Origin: JBEVJC01 sp040510375
GTDB lineage: Bacteria; Bacteroidota; Bacteroidia; Chitinophagales; Chitinophagaceae
Length of the DNA: 64,000 nt
Reading direction: 5' to 3'
Assembly: GCA_040510375.1 (NCBI GenBank)
Contig: JBEVJC010000012.1
Location: forward strand, 248,001 to 312,000
Below are positions 1-9,200 of this stretch, piece by piece. The notes under the pieces were generated by a model. It searched no databases. It was not told the DNA's origin and saw only the letters and a list, made by a program, of their open reading frames with translations. How positions within the stretch are numbered: the stretch's first letter is position 1; each line of letters starts with the position of its first letter. Position numbers and translations under genes: made by a program.

Positions 1-813
1 ATTGGCACGGAACTGGTTGCCATTTTTATAAACACTACGCAGGGCTTCTTCCAGGCCCTGTCCGCTGAGGTCCGGCACTGCCAGGAAGATGGGTTTGTTC
101 ATTACGTCTTTTGTCGTTTTACTCCATAGTTCCAGCATCATGGAATTGGCTACAGAAACAACATGTTGTGGTCCCAGCATCAGGCACATGGCGATGGGTG
201 CCTGGCGGATCAGGTTACGGACGGTCCTTTCGCTTTCATCCAGCTGGTGAACGGTTGCGGTCAGTTCGCCGTTTGCCACCTGCAATACTTCGGTACTGTC
301 TTTCAGCTGTTGTTCATATTGAAGTTTCTGGGTTGTTTCGATGGTAACCACCAGGATTCCGACCACGGTTCCTTCCAGGTTACGGATTGGACTGTATGAA
401 AAATTAAACCAGCATTTTTCAACCACTCCATGGCGTTCACTTGGGAGGGGCAGGTCTTCAAACTTCATAGATTCACCCTGCATTACGCGTTGGAATAGAG
501 GTCCGAGGAGGTGCCAGGATTCAGGGTACGACTTCTGTACGCTGTTGCCCATTGATACCGGGTGTTTGGACCAACCCATCAGGGGGATAAACGCATCGTT
601 GTAAAAATGGGTTAGGGAGGGTCCCCAGGCAATGGCCATTGCAAAGGGGGAGGCGAGTATTGTCCCGAGGATAATTTTCAGCGTGTCGGGCCAGTAGGCC
701 GGTTCACCAAGTGGATGGGATTTCCAGTCCATGGACCTTATCAGGGTGCCTGATAGTCCGCCGCCTTCGAGGAAGGCACTGGCGTTCAGTTCCATGGTAG
801 AGTCGGTGCTCAT
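1..813 (-). CDS. PAS-domain sensor kinase, 5' part only
   Basis: The frame opens at an ATG at 813 and runs off the left edge of the window, giving the first 271 residues. Residues about 25-150 form a PAS-like sensor domain with the WGPSLTHFYNDAF signature and a GWSKHP stretch. This type stands at the N terminus of many Bacteroidota hybrid histidine kinases. A short coiled linker (QLKDSTEVLQVANGELTATV) leads to a second PAS domain starting near residue 205 (RNLIRQAPIAMCLMLGPQ). There is no signal peptide or membrane segment in the visible part, so a cytoplasmic sensor is likely. The kinase domain itself is not in the window, so histidine kinase activity is inferred from the PAS architecture; a diguanylate cyclase or regulator output cannot be excluded. 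It lies 93 bp beyond the usher-like gene on the same strand. Confidence 0.8.
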   Translation of the reverse strand, partial: MSTDSTMELNASAFLEGGGLSGTLIRSMDWKSHPLGEPAYWPDTLKIILGTILASPFAMAIAWGPSLTHFYNDAFIPLMGWSKHPVSMGNSVQKSYPESWHLLGPLFQRVMQGESMKFEDLPLPSERHGVVEKCWFNFSYSPIRNLEGTVVGILVVTIETTQKLQYEQQLKDSTEVLQVANGELTATVHQLDESERTVRNLIRQAPIAMCLMLGPQHVVSVANSMMLELWSKTTKDVMNKPIFLAVPDLSGQGLEEALRSVYKNGNQFRAN

Positions 814-906
814 TTACAGATCTGATAATTTTGGATGCTACCTAAATTTAGGCAGGTTTTCGGTAAGAACAGCGAAAATGGGAATTGAAGGGGCAATTAC
901 ATTTTG

Positions 907-3609
907 TCAATGTATTTGGGCGTCGGGTTGTTTGTCTGTATCAGGACTCAAAACAAAGTTCAGGTCACTGACGATATCACCGTCAATATTCCTTGCTATT
1001 TTAAAGGGTCGTGGACCAGAAGAAATCATATGGAGTTTGGCCAGTTGTACCGGATCAACACTGGCTATATATTCCCCGGGCGGAAGTCCGGTGAAACTAA
1101 AATAACCATCCGACTCAGTCAGTATTTTTTCAACGCGGCCGGTTTTGCTGTTTGTGATATTTACGATGATTCGTGCCAGGCCCTTTGATAATTTATTTTC
1201 TTTGAATGATACCAGACCTGAAACTTCACCAACCACCGCTACGGGGATCTCTACAATCTTGAAGATATTGGGATCAACAATTACTTTAATGGTAGTCATT
1301 TTTAACTGCCATGCGATATTGTCAAAACTGTTTTTATCAAGTTCAAGATAATAACTTGTGTATGCTTCCAATCCTGAAATGCGGATAACCGTATCGCCCG
1401 TGTTTTTTTCCATCCGGCCACCATTGATATGTAATTTCAGTCCGAATGCTTTTGGTTCACCGGCATTCTTTTTCCCATCACCATTTAAATCGAGAAAGGG
1501 CAATACAACAATGCCTCCCCTGCCAATCTGGCTCTGGTTCTGGGTTCCAAGATAATTTGTCCTGCTGTCGATCTGCAGGCTTCCCCTGGCAGATTGCGTT
1601 GCTATAACCGACTTTCCAATTTTGGTTGCAGAAAAGAATGTCTGTGCAAATGAAAAGTTATATCGAAGGCCCACTGTGACCAGGCTGTTTTTATCGCCCG
1701 TGAAATTTTTTTCATACGACAAATTCAGGAACCCCCTGTTAAAAATATTTTTTTCAATTTCTGTTTTTATCCTGCTGAAGGCTTTCTGCCTGTATTCATA
1801 TTGCGCCTGGGGCGTTACCCTTAAACCAGCAGGCAGACGCAGGGTGAGTGAAAGATTACTGTATACCAGGGCATCTTTGCGGTCGCTGAGAACAGCGAAC
1901 GTAGTAAAATTGGAATTGACGCCTGCTATAACACTTGATAGAAGATATTCAGCGGATGTATATTTCATCGTCGCCTTCAATGGATCTATATCATTATATG
2001 GCAGAGTAAACTGGTTCAGGCTAAGCCTTGAAAACGATGTAAACCTTTTACCCCGCAATGGCAGGGAGATCACCAGTTTCTTTTCGTCCAGGTTATTTAC
2101 CCTGACAGCGGTTTGACCTTTTTGATACCTGTTATAAATAAGATCGAACTGCAGATTTGATGGCAATCGGTAGTTTACAATTGTTTTGGATCCAACACCA
2201 TTGGTATATTCAGAAGAAACAATCATACGTGAACCAATTACCAGCGCGGCATGTACAAAGGGCATCGGATTTCCGGATGAAACGGAAGAAAGATATTCAA
2301 CCCCGGCTCCTACAGTGAGGCGCCTTTCCAATCCATAGTTGAAGTTTGCACGTGTAAAACGGGATTTTTCATTGTCCTCCACAACACCTGCAGATACAGT
2401 ATATTCAAATTGGTGTAACGGAACAAAATTAAACGGCACGCTGATATATTTCTCGCTGGTGCGTTCTTCACCCCAGGGTCCGTAAAAGCGAAGTTTTACC
2501 ATTGAATTGCCATATACCATCGGCACTTCAAACGTATAGAAACCCGAGGCATCGGCTTTTGTAAAATTAACGAGCACATTATTAATATATAATTCCACGG
2601 TCCATTCCGGTTCTGTGGTATTACTGATTGTATAAGTGCCAAATGATTTCCTGTAGGAGGTAGGTGTATTGGTAATCTGGACTCCTACCACGGGAGCGAA
2701 AATGGATGAGGTGGACTGGGTATATATTTTTCCCGCGGTTACCTGGCGTATTGGAGTGAGGTCGTTGTTAACATATCTCCACTGATAAAATTGCTGGCGC
2801 AGGTTTATCCGTTCTTCACTGTTATAGTTCAGGAGTACATTAAGTTCTCCCCCGGCAAGGTTCCCGCCAAGTCCAAGACTTGCTCTTGTATCGGTCCAGC
2901 TTTTTGATTCCTGTGAAGAAACAATTGCCCAGTCAACCATGCCCAGATGGAGGAATGGAAACGTCCTGCCAATTGTGGTATCCGCCTTTCTTTCTCCCCG
3001 GAGTTTACTGATATTACGTCGAACCAGCTCCTGCTGCATTTCGCGGATGGCGGGTAGTGCCAGCTTTGTATTCAATGTAACGGTAAGACTGCGGAAGTCG
3101 AAAATAAAATTGAGACCGAATATTTTTCCGAAATAATCTGATCGCAGGTACAGGTTGGATTCTGTACGGACCAGGTCGCGTTGGTTCAGTGTATGAACCT
3201 TATACTGGTAAAGGATCCGGTTATTGGTTTTGTCGATCGTGTATATGTCTTTCGGATCGATAAAAAAGCCCTGTACCAGGTCGAAATCGGGGGAAATATT
3301 ATTCCGGATTTTCAAAAAATCAAACAGGTCGGTTATGGGTAAATATAACTGCTGCCTGTTTATCACAGCCTGTATTTCGATACTTCCGATCCTTGGTACA
3401 TTCAATGTTACGGATACCTCATCATATACATCCTCCTCATCATCGTGAAGGCTGCTGTCTTCGGGGTTGAACAGGGAAATAGGTGGTCTGAACGCCAGCT
3501 GGCCATGAACATCCAGCGCAGAAAAGAGGATAATAAACAAAATGATAAACCCGGCCAGGAAGGCCAGGGATTTTTGTTTTATTATTTTATTTCTATTGTG
3601 GTTGTTCAA
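907..3609 (-). CDS. Usher-like outer-membrane protein (PapC/FimD-related)
   Basis: A 900-residue exported protein that probably forms a beta-barrel in the outer membrane and secretes and assembles fimbrial subunits. After an N-terminal hydrophobic signal (about residues 12-36) comes an N-terminal domain, then a long Tyr- and Asn-rich region alternating like beta strands. Residues about 335-405 resemble the usher plug and following barrel: a small beta sandwich (ELYINNVLVNFTKADASGFY) followed by ISVPFNFVPLHQFEYTVSAG, which matches the 'VPLLLREGQFRYSVTAG' type segment of ushers. The C terminus has a calcium-loop-like DLNGDGKKNAGE at about 706-717 and a Cna-B/carboxypeptidase-regulatory-like domain at about 795-865. 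Length is close to known ushers (about 800-900). The only in-frame start is TTG at 3609, since a stop lies 22 bp upstream and no internal ATG precedes the signal. Neighbours (chaperone, two DUF4402 proteins) support the role. Classification as usher is inference from motif and context. Confidence 0.72.
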   Translation of the reverse strand: MNNHNRNKIIKQKSLAFLAGFIILFIILFSALDVHGQLAFRPPISLFNPEDSSLHDDEEDVYDEVSVTLNVPRIGSIEIQAVINRQQLYLPITDLFDFLKIRNNISPDFDLVQGFFIDPKDIYTIDKTNNRILYQYKVHTLNQRDLVRTESNLYLRSDYFGKIFGLNFIFDFRSLTVTLNTKLALPAIREMQQELVRRNISKLRGERKADTTIGRTFPFLHLGMVDWAIVSSQESKSWTDTRASLGLGGNLAGGELNVLLNYNSEERINLRQQFYQWRYVNNDLTPIRQVTAGKIYTQSTSSIFAPVVGVQITNTPTSYRKSFGTYTISNTTEPEWTVELYINNVLVNFTKADASGFYTFEVPMVYGNSMVKLRFYGPWGEERTSEKYISVPFNFVPLHQFEYTVSAGVVEDNEKSRFTRANFNYGLERRLTVGAGVEYLSSVSSGNPMPFVHAALVIGSRMIVSSEYTNGVGSKTIVNYRLPSNLQFDLIYNRYQKGQTAVRVNNLDEKKLVISLPLRGKRFTSFSRLSLNQFTLPYNDIDPLKATMKYTSAEYLLSSVIAGVNSNFTTFAVLSDRKDALVYSNLSLTLRLPAGLRVTPQAQYEYRQKAFSRIKTEIEKNIFNRGFLNLSYEKNFTGDKNSLVTVGLRYNFSFAQTFFSATKIGKSVIATQSARGSLQIDSRTNYLGTQNQSQIGRGGIVVLPFLDLNGDGKKNAGEPKAFGLKLHINGGRMEKNTGDTVIRISGLEAYTSYYLELDKNSFDNIAWQLKMTTIKVIVDPNIFKIVEIPVAVVGEVSGLVSFKENKLSKGLARIIVNITNSKTGRVEKILTESDGYFSFTGLPPGEYIASVDPVQLAKLHMISSGPRPFKIARNIDGDIVSDLNFVLSPDTDKQPDAQIH

Positions 3610-3631
3610 TGTATTGGTGCTGGTCTGTATT

Positions 3632-4147
3632 TTATTCCTGGTTAAACGTTATATAAAATGTTCCGGTGTAGGTGCCCGGTGGATTTACCGCCTGACTACC
3701 CACGGTGAGTGTGCCTCCGATATTTATCTGGGTGCGCGATGGCTGCGGGACTGTTATAAAAAAGGGAGATGGAGGGTCGGAATTGCCAATTTTGAGTGAA
3801 AGACTGCCGCCGTTACTTCCCGCAAGATTTATATCGGATCCATTAATGATGGAAATAATGGAACCTTCGGGGGCATCGACCTCAAAGATTGTATGGAAAT
3901 AGGTATGGCCAAGGTTAAGGGGGATTACATCTCCTGTCACCGAGCGGTTGCCTGCATTTGAAATAATTACCGTTCCGCCAGAACTACCGGGAGTGAATGC
4001 GCCAAAACTGAGATTTTGGATGGTGTAAACCGCAATAGCCCCGGGATCGCCGGGAATGGTATCGGTTGGGTCGCCCTGGGCCGACGCGTTTAACGATATC
4101 AGTCCCAATACAACGACCAGCAGGCTTATGGGTAAAAATTTTTTCAT
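3632..4147 (-). CDS. DUF4402 protein, second fimbrial subunit candidate
   Basis: A 171-residue secreted protein with signal peptide MKKFLPISLLVVVLGLISLNASAQ (cleavage after about residue 24). The mature part is Gly/Ser/Thr-rich and all-beta in pattern. It has LSFGAFTPGSSGGTVIIS, then a stretch equivalent to the 'R-x-V-T-G-D' motif, and ends with GTYTGTFYITFNQE. This pattern, including FG near the start and a 'GxYxGxxxVxx' final strand, is that of DUF4402. It differs clearly from the other DUF4402 protein at 5134-5658. Position between chaperone and usher genes suggests a minor, adaptor or tip subunit, which is inference. Gaps are 22 bp to the usher gene and 48 bp from the chaperone gene, consistent with one transcript. 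ATG start chosen because it opens the signal peptide. Confidence 0.78.
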   Translation of the reverse strand: MKKFLPISLLVVVLGLISLNASAQGDPTDTIPGDPGAIAVYTIQNLSFGAFTPGSSGGTVIISNAGNRSVTGDVIPLNLGHTYFHTIFEVDAPEGSIISIINGSDINLAGSNGGSLSLKIGNSDPPSPFFITVPQPSRTQINIGGTLTVGSQAVNPPGTYTGTFYITFNQE

Positions 4148-4195
4148 AGATGGATCTTGTTCCGGATGATCGTCTGCGGTGCTGACCTGCCAACG

Positions 4196-5056
4196 CTAAT
4201 TCAATTCCAGGTCCGTTTCTGCAATCTTTTCCGATTTTGCATCTGGTTGGGTTGTATACGATATATGTAATTTGCCTTTATGGTAGTTTATGCCGGAGTT
4301 TTTATCAAGCGATAAATTAAAATGCCTCACGGGGTTGGGTGCATAGAGGGCCATTCCCTTTGCAATACCTACGCGGGTGACCTTACCCTGTAAGGAAATA
4401 TGATCAACAGCGATATCCCCGTAGACCGACATATTTCCTGTCCGGTTAAAATTGAGTTTTAAGGAAGCTGTTGATTCTTTTTGATAATCCATTACCGCGT
4501 CGGATAGTGTTACGGCTGTGGTGGATTCACCAACGCGGATAATTACGGGAATACTGATCCCGAAAACGGCTACTATTTTGACGGAGATAGATCCCGTATC
4601 AAGGGGGGTAATTTCTTCACCCAGGGGTGCTTTGTCCGGTTCGGCGCGGAAGTAAAGATGTGAACGGTATTCGCCGGGTGTAAGCTGGCTCATATTGATC
4701 ACCTGCATTTTTACGGTCTGCGATTCATTGGGGCCAAGAATCACAATGCGTGGAAAAAACCGGAAATTTTTGTCGGCAAACTTCTGGGATGAATCGGAGT
4801 CCACAATGGTTTCAAAACCGCCATCATCCTTCATCTTAAGCTGTATTACAGAAATAAAATAACGGACGGTATCTTTTCCGGTATTGGCAACATTCAGTAC
4901 CTGTGATTTTTTTGTCCCTTCAAAAACTATTCTTTTTGGGTACAACAGGAGGTTTCCCTGGCCTTTTGAGTCAACGGACATGAAGATCAGTATTCCCCAG
5001 AAAAGGAGAAAGATCCGGGTTGTATTATATTTTTTTGGGTTGGTGAGGAGGATCAT
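4196..5056 (-). CDS. PapD-like periplasmic fimbrial chaperone
   Basis: A 286-residue exported protein with a hydrophobic N terminus (about residues 14-33, ending SKGQ). The mature protein reads as two immunoglobulin-like domains. Domain 1 (about 35-155) shows LLLYPKRIVFEG, then KSQVLNVANTGKDTVRYFISV, FFPRIVILGPNESQTVKMQ and PGEYRSHLYFRAEP. These line up with the PapD family pattern of an edge strand with a basic residue, 'N-x-x-x-x-x-x-Y-x-x-x', 'P-x-x-x-L-x-P-x-x-x-Q-x-x-x-x' and 'GEYRxxLYF'. The second domain (about 160-286) is more divergent. In chaperone-usher systems such proteins bind subunits in the periplasm by donor-strand complementation. It sits 77 bp after the major DUF4402 gene and just before the second one. 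Whether it uses donor-strand exchange is not shown by the sequence. Confidence 0.78.
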   Translation of the reverse strand: MILLTNPKKYNTTRIFLLFWGILIFMSVDSKGQGNLLLYPKRIVFEGTKKSQVLNVANTGKDTVRYFISVIQLKMKDDGGFETIVDSDSSQKFADKNFRFFPRIVILGPNESQTVKMQVINMSQLTPGEYRSHLYFRAEPDKAPLGEEITPLDTGSISVKIVAVFGISIPVIIRVGESTTAVTLSDAVMDYQKESTASLKLNFNRTGNMSVYGDIAVDHISLQGKVTRVGIAKGMALYAPNPVRHFNLSLDKNSGINYHKGKLHISYTTQPDAKSEKIAETDLELN

Positions 5057-5084
5057 TGGATTTTACTGCTGGAAACATGATTAA

Positions 5085-5125
5085 TTATCAGAAAACGCCG
5101 CATGTTTGCGGCGGTTTTCTGATAA
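5085..5125 (-). terminator. Hairpin between major subunit and chaperone genes
   Basis: A nearly perfect inverted repeat, ttatcagaaaacgccgca (5085-5102) with tgcggcggttttctgataa on the right arm, separated by about 3-4 bases. It lies 8 bp beyond the stop of the DUF4402 gene on the minus strand and 28 bp before the chaperone ATG. No long T tract follows, so it may act as a partial terminator or as an RNA 3'-end stabiliser rather than a full stop. Such a hairpin would let the major subunit be made in excess over the assembly proteins. Confidence 0.7.
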
Positions 5126-5133
5126 GATTCTGG

Positions 5134-5658
5134 TTAGTTATAATTCACCGTTACAAATAATGCGCTTGCGTTGCCAAGTGCGTTACTGTAAGTCCCGGCT
5201 GCTGCATTCGCAGGTACATTTAAAGTGGCTTTCACTTTTAATGTTTTGCTTCCACTGGACAATGTAGTTGATGCGCCGGCATCACAAAGGAAAGAACCGA
5301 CTGTCATTGTACCTGTAACAGACCCAGTGAGTGTGATCGGGCTGGTGGGGATTGTAATTGCAAAACCGCTGGAACCTTCACCTTCTACTTCAAAAACTGC
5401 AGTTGTCTGCGTTGTACTTCCGGCAGGCAGGCTGGCTCCACCGGTAACAGTGCGGCCGTCTGAGTAATCCAGTACTACGGTACCTGCAGTACCACTGGCT
5501 GCAACAGTACCAAAGTGCATATCTGTTGTTTTGGAAATTGAAATTGGAGTGACCAGTACAGCAGTTGTGCTCGCATAAGCAGTTGTTTGTGCGTTTACAG
5601 TCGTGCCAACCATTGCTGCTAAAATAACAGAGGCAAGGATTTGATGAGTTTGTTTCAT
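5134..5658 (-). CDS. DUF4402 protein, major fimbrial subunit candidate
   Basis: A 174-residue secreted protein with signal peptide MKQTHQILASVILAAMVGTTVNAQ. The mature chain is small, Ala/Thr/Gly/Ser-rich and beta-patterned, and carries the DUF4402 hallmarks: ISISKTTDMHFGTVAAS, then a DYSDGRTVTGG segment, an F-x-V-E-G-E-G segment, and a final strand NALGNASALFVTVNYN. It is the first gene of the minus-strand fimbria-like locus, with 545 bp of non-coding DNA upstream shared with the divergent SusC gene, and a hairpin directly after its stop. Position and composition suggest the abundant shaft subunit, which is inference. There is a single Cys in the mature protein, so no intramolecular disulfide is possible. 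ATG start is fixed by the signal peptide. Confidence 0.78.
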   Translation of the reverse strand: MKQTHQILASVILAAMVGTTVNAQTTAYASTTAVLVTPISISKTTDMHFGTVAASGTAGTVVLDYSDGRTVTGGASLPAGSTTQTTAVFEVEGEGSSGFAITIPTSPITLTGSVTGTMTVGSFLCDAGASTTLSSGSKTLKVKATLNVPANAAAGTYSNALGNASALFVTVNYN

Positions 5659-6203
5659 TTTTTTTCGATTTGGGATTTTGGGTTAATTTTTTTTATGATA
5701 GAAAAGCATTAGGGGACGTTTTCAATTGTGACAGATCTGCCCGGCTCCTGTTTTTGTTACCTGGATAAACTGGTTGATTCAGGTATTTTAAGTTGCAACT
5801 CCGGGCCAACGGAGTAAGAGTTTATAGTATATAATATTTAGTAGTTATCATTAGTTTTTGGCTTAAGACAAAAGTAGTTTGAGTTAAGGCGGTAAACTGT
5901 AGTCCGGAGATATAATCTGATGTAGTTCAAAACAAAGCCGTCGGAATTTGTTGGCTGGTGCCTTCACTTGTGAATGAAATCTACCACAGATGCGGGTTTA
6001 CGCAGGAGGGCGGATCCATATATGTAAATATCTTTTTTTACCGGTCCTTTTTTCTGCTGTCGTTTAAGGGTTGCACTAACTATTTCTTCCGGAATTACAA
6101 CATTAAATTTTTGTTTAATTAAGATTATTGAATCATTAGCAAATTGTTATGAGGTGTTTTGATTTGTCCAATACATTTCTTTTGCAGCTCAAAATAATTT
6201 TTA
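5659..6203. other. Non-coding divergent control region
   Basis: 545 bp between the minus-strand DUF4402 gene and the plus-strand SusC gene. It is AT-rich next to both start codons and contains no convincing gene. A TACATTTC box at 6172-6179 lies 25 bp upstream of the SusC ATG and resembles the Bacteroidota -7 element (TAnnTTTG), but I see no well-spaced -33 TTTG partner, so the promoter is not assigned firmly. No riboswitch-like structure was recognised. Confidence 0.5.
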
Positions 6204-9200
6204 ATGCAACCAATATTGCGGCTGACTGCTTTTCACAGGAAGAAATTCTTTCTCTCGGGGTTATTTTTATTATTTATTTCATTACCCCTTTTTTCGCAGC
6301 AGCGGACTATAAGCGGAACTGTGCGGAACGGACAGACAAAGGAACTGCTGAGCGGCATCAGCGTTATGATTGAAAATGAATCGCGCGGGACAGTTACAAA
6401 CGCAAAGGGAGAATTCAGTGTTCAGGCAAGTGCCGGACAAACGATTATTTTTTCAGGAATCGGATTAGGGAAGAAAAAGGTAGTGGTTGGGTCAGAGACT
6501 GAGATTTCTGTCATCCTTGTTCCTGATGAACGTGAGCTGGAAAATGTAGTGGTAACGGCATTGGGTATTAAAAAATCAGAACGTACACTGGGATATGCCC
6601 TGACAAGAGTCGACAGCTCGCAGCTGACAGACGCGGTCAGCACCAACTGGATGGATGCACTATCCGGAAAAGTAGCCGGACTGCAACTGATCCGTTCAGG
6701 TTCGGGACCTGCAGCATCAAGTAAAATCATTCTCCGTGGCGAGAACAACCTTAACGGTGAAAATGAAGCCCTGATTGTCCTGGATGGAGTGGTGATTAAT
6801 AATGGCAGCGGCAAACGCTCGGCCAACACCAGCGATAATGTGTATGCTACCAACTCCGATAATCTCCCTGCAGATTATGGAAGTTCGTTGAATGATATAA
6901 ATCCCCAGGATATAGAAAGCGTATCGGTCCTGAAAGGCCCTGCTGCTGCTGCATTATATGGCCAGCGTGCGGCAAATGGTGCGATTCTTATTACTACCAA
7001 ATCGGCCCATCAGCAAAAGAAGGGACACTTCAATGTTCGTTATACGGTTAATGGAAATATAGAGGAGGTAAACAGGTTCCCTGACCTTCAGCACGAATAC
7101 GGCCAGGGTACAGGTGGTATGCAGCATTATTCTTATGGTACATCAACTGATGGTGGTAGCACCAGTGGAACCAGCTCGGCATATGGACCCCGTTTTGACG
7201 GACAAATGTTTTATCAGTACGATCCCGTTCGCCAGGCGGTGGGTCTTCAACGTACAGAATGGAAGGCGTATGATAATATCAATGATTTCTGGGACCGTGG
7301 ATCGGATCTTAAAAACAACCTGAGCATTGATGGTAAAATTGGTGGCAGCACGGGTGTTCGTATTACCCTTGGTAACGAAAACAATAAATGGATCGCGCCA
7401 AATACAGGTTTCGATCGTAAAAGCGCAAGCCTTTCTACCAACACCGATATCACTAAAAAAATAAAACTTTCTACTAAGGTAACATATGGTTTCAGGAACA
7501 GCGATAACCTGCCCGCAGCGGGTTATGGAAACCAGTCGCTGATGTACTGGTATATTTTCTGGCAGCCAAGTGCGGATTACAACTGGCTCAGGAATTACTG
7601 GGCGGGTGGACCCGGCAGTACTTACGACAGTCTTTATAAACTTATCCGTTACCCATTCTCTTCATACCCGGAAAATCCATATGCAGTTACCAATGAATTC
7701 CTGAATAAAACCAGGAGAAATACTGTGACCGGTAATATGACATTAAACTACCAGGTCACCAGTGAACTGAGTGTTATGCTGCGTGGCAATTTTGACTGGA
7801 TGAATGATAAACGTGAACAGGACCGTCCTTTTGATGCAGGTACCCGACTGCCACGGGGTTCTGTGAGGAAACAGAATATCTATAGCCAGGAAAAGAGCTT
7901 CGACTTCATGGCCAGGTATACAAAGGAATTAACCAGGGATATTAAACTGAGTGCAACTGTGGGCGGAAGCCAGTTGTCGAATAAGTATGATAAAACTGAT
8001 GTAAGGAATGATGGTTTGCACCTTCCTGGAATTTATACACTGGAGAACAGTGAGTATGGTCTTATTTACTTACCCGATACAAGCCGTTACAAGATCAACA
8101 GTTTGTTTGGTATCATTAACCTGGCCTATAAAAATTTCCTGTTTACGGAAATTACCGGTCGCCAGGACTGGAACAGCGTACTGGCCAACCCAAAGAGAAA
8201 TAACAATGTGGGGTTCACTTATCCTTCAATCAATACCAGTTTAATTCTTTCGGAAATCACCAATCTGCCTGCAGCTATCAGTTATGCCAAGGTTAGGGCA
8301 TCGTTTGCGCAGGTAGGAAGTGGCGGTACCACGCCTTACAGGACATCCTACACGTACCAGCCTGCGGCCGGGGGAACTTATCCTGACAGTGCACTTACCA
8401 GCCCGACCACCTTGCCCAATCCTGATTTAACGGCACTTCTCACCACCACCTATGAATTTGGTACCGAGGTGCAACTTTTTAATGGCCGGTTAGGAGCAGA
8501 TGTAGCGGTTTATTTTGGAAATACAAAGAGCCAGATCCTGACCCGGACTGTTGATGCAGCTTCGGGATACCTTACAGAGATTATCAATTCGGGAAAAATA
8601 AGGAATGATGGTATCGAAGTTTCAGTTAATGCCAAACCAGTCAGGACCCACTCTGGTTTTGAATGGAGCCTGTTAGGAACATTCTCTTACAACAGGAACA
8701 GGATCGTCTCCATGCCGGATAGTTCAATCCTGCTGAGAGCAGGTCAGATAGCAAGTGGCCAGATTATGGCAACGGAGGGTGGAAGCATGGGTGATTTATA
8801 TGGTATAGGTTACCAACGCAGTCCTGATGGCCAGGTGATTTTTGATCCGGTTACCGGATTCCCGAAACTTACGGACAATATTATTTTCCTGGGAAATACC
8901 ACACCCAAATTCAAATTCAGTCTTGGCAATAATTTTAACTACAGGAATTTCAGCCTGAAGGTGATGTTCGATGCGCAGGTTGGTGCAGTGGCCTATTCAC
9001 TTACCCATTACAAAATGGCAGAACAGGGTAAACTTACTTCAACCTTACCAGGCCGGTACAATGGTATAATTGGTAACGGTGTTGTGCAGAATCCTGATGG
9101 CAGTTTCCGCAGGAATGATGTAGTGGCCTACGATATTGACCAGTATTACCAGTATAGTATGGGAAGTTACAATGCAGAAGGAAGTACGTTCAGTACCGAT

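Noticed and set aside
907..3609. Idea that the 900-residue protein is simply a TonB-dependent receptor.
   Set aside because: No TonB box, plug or SusC signature; the plug-like beta sandwich and VPFNFVPL-x-Q-F-x-Y segment fit ushers better, and the neighbouring genes agree.
6149..6373. Second reading frame overlapping the SusC start.
   Set aside because: Overlaps the signal peptide and plug of a clear SusC protein in another frame; shadow of a real gene.
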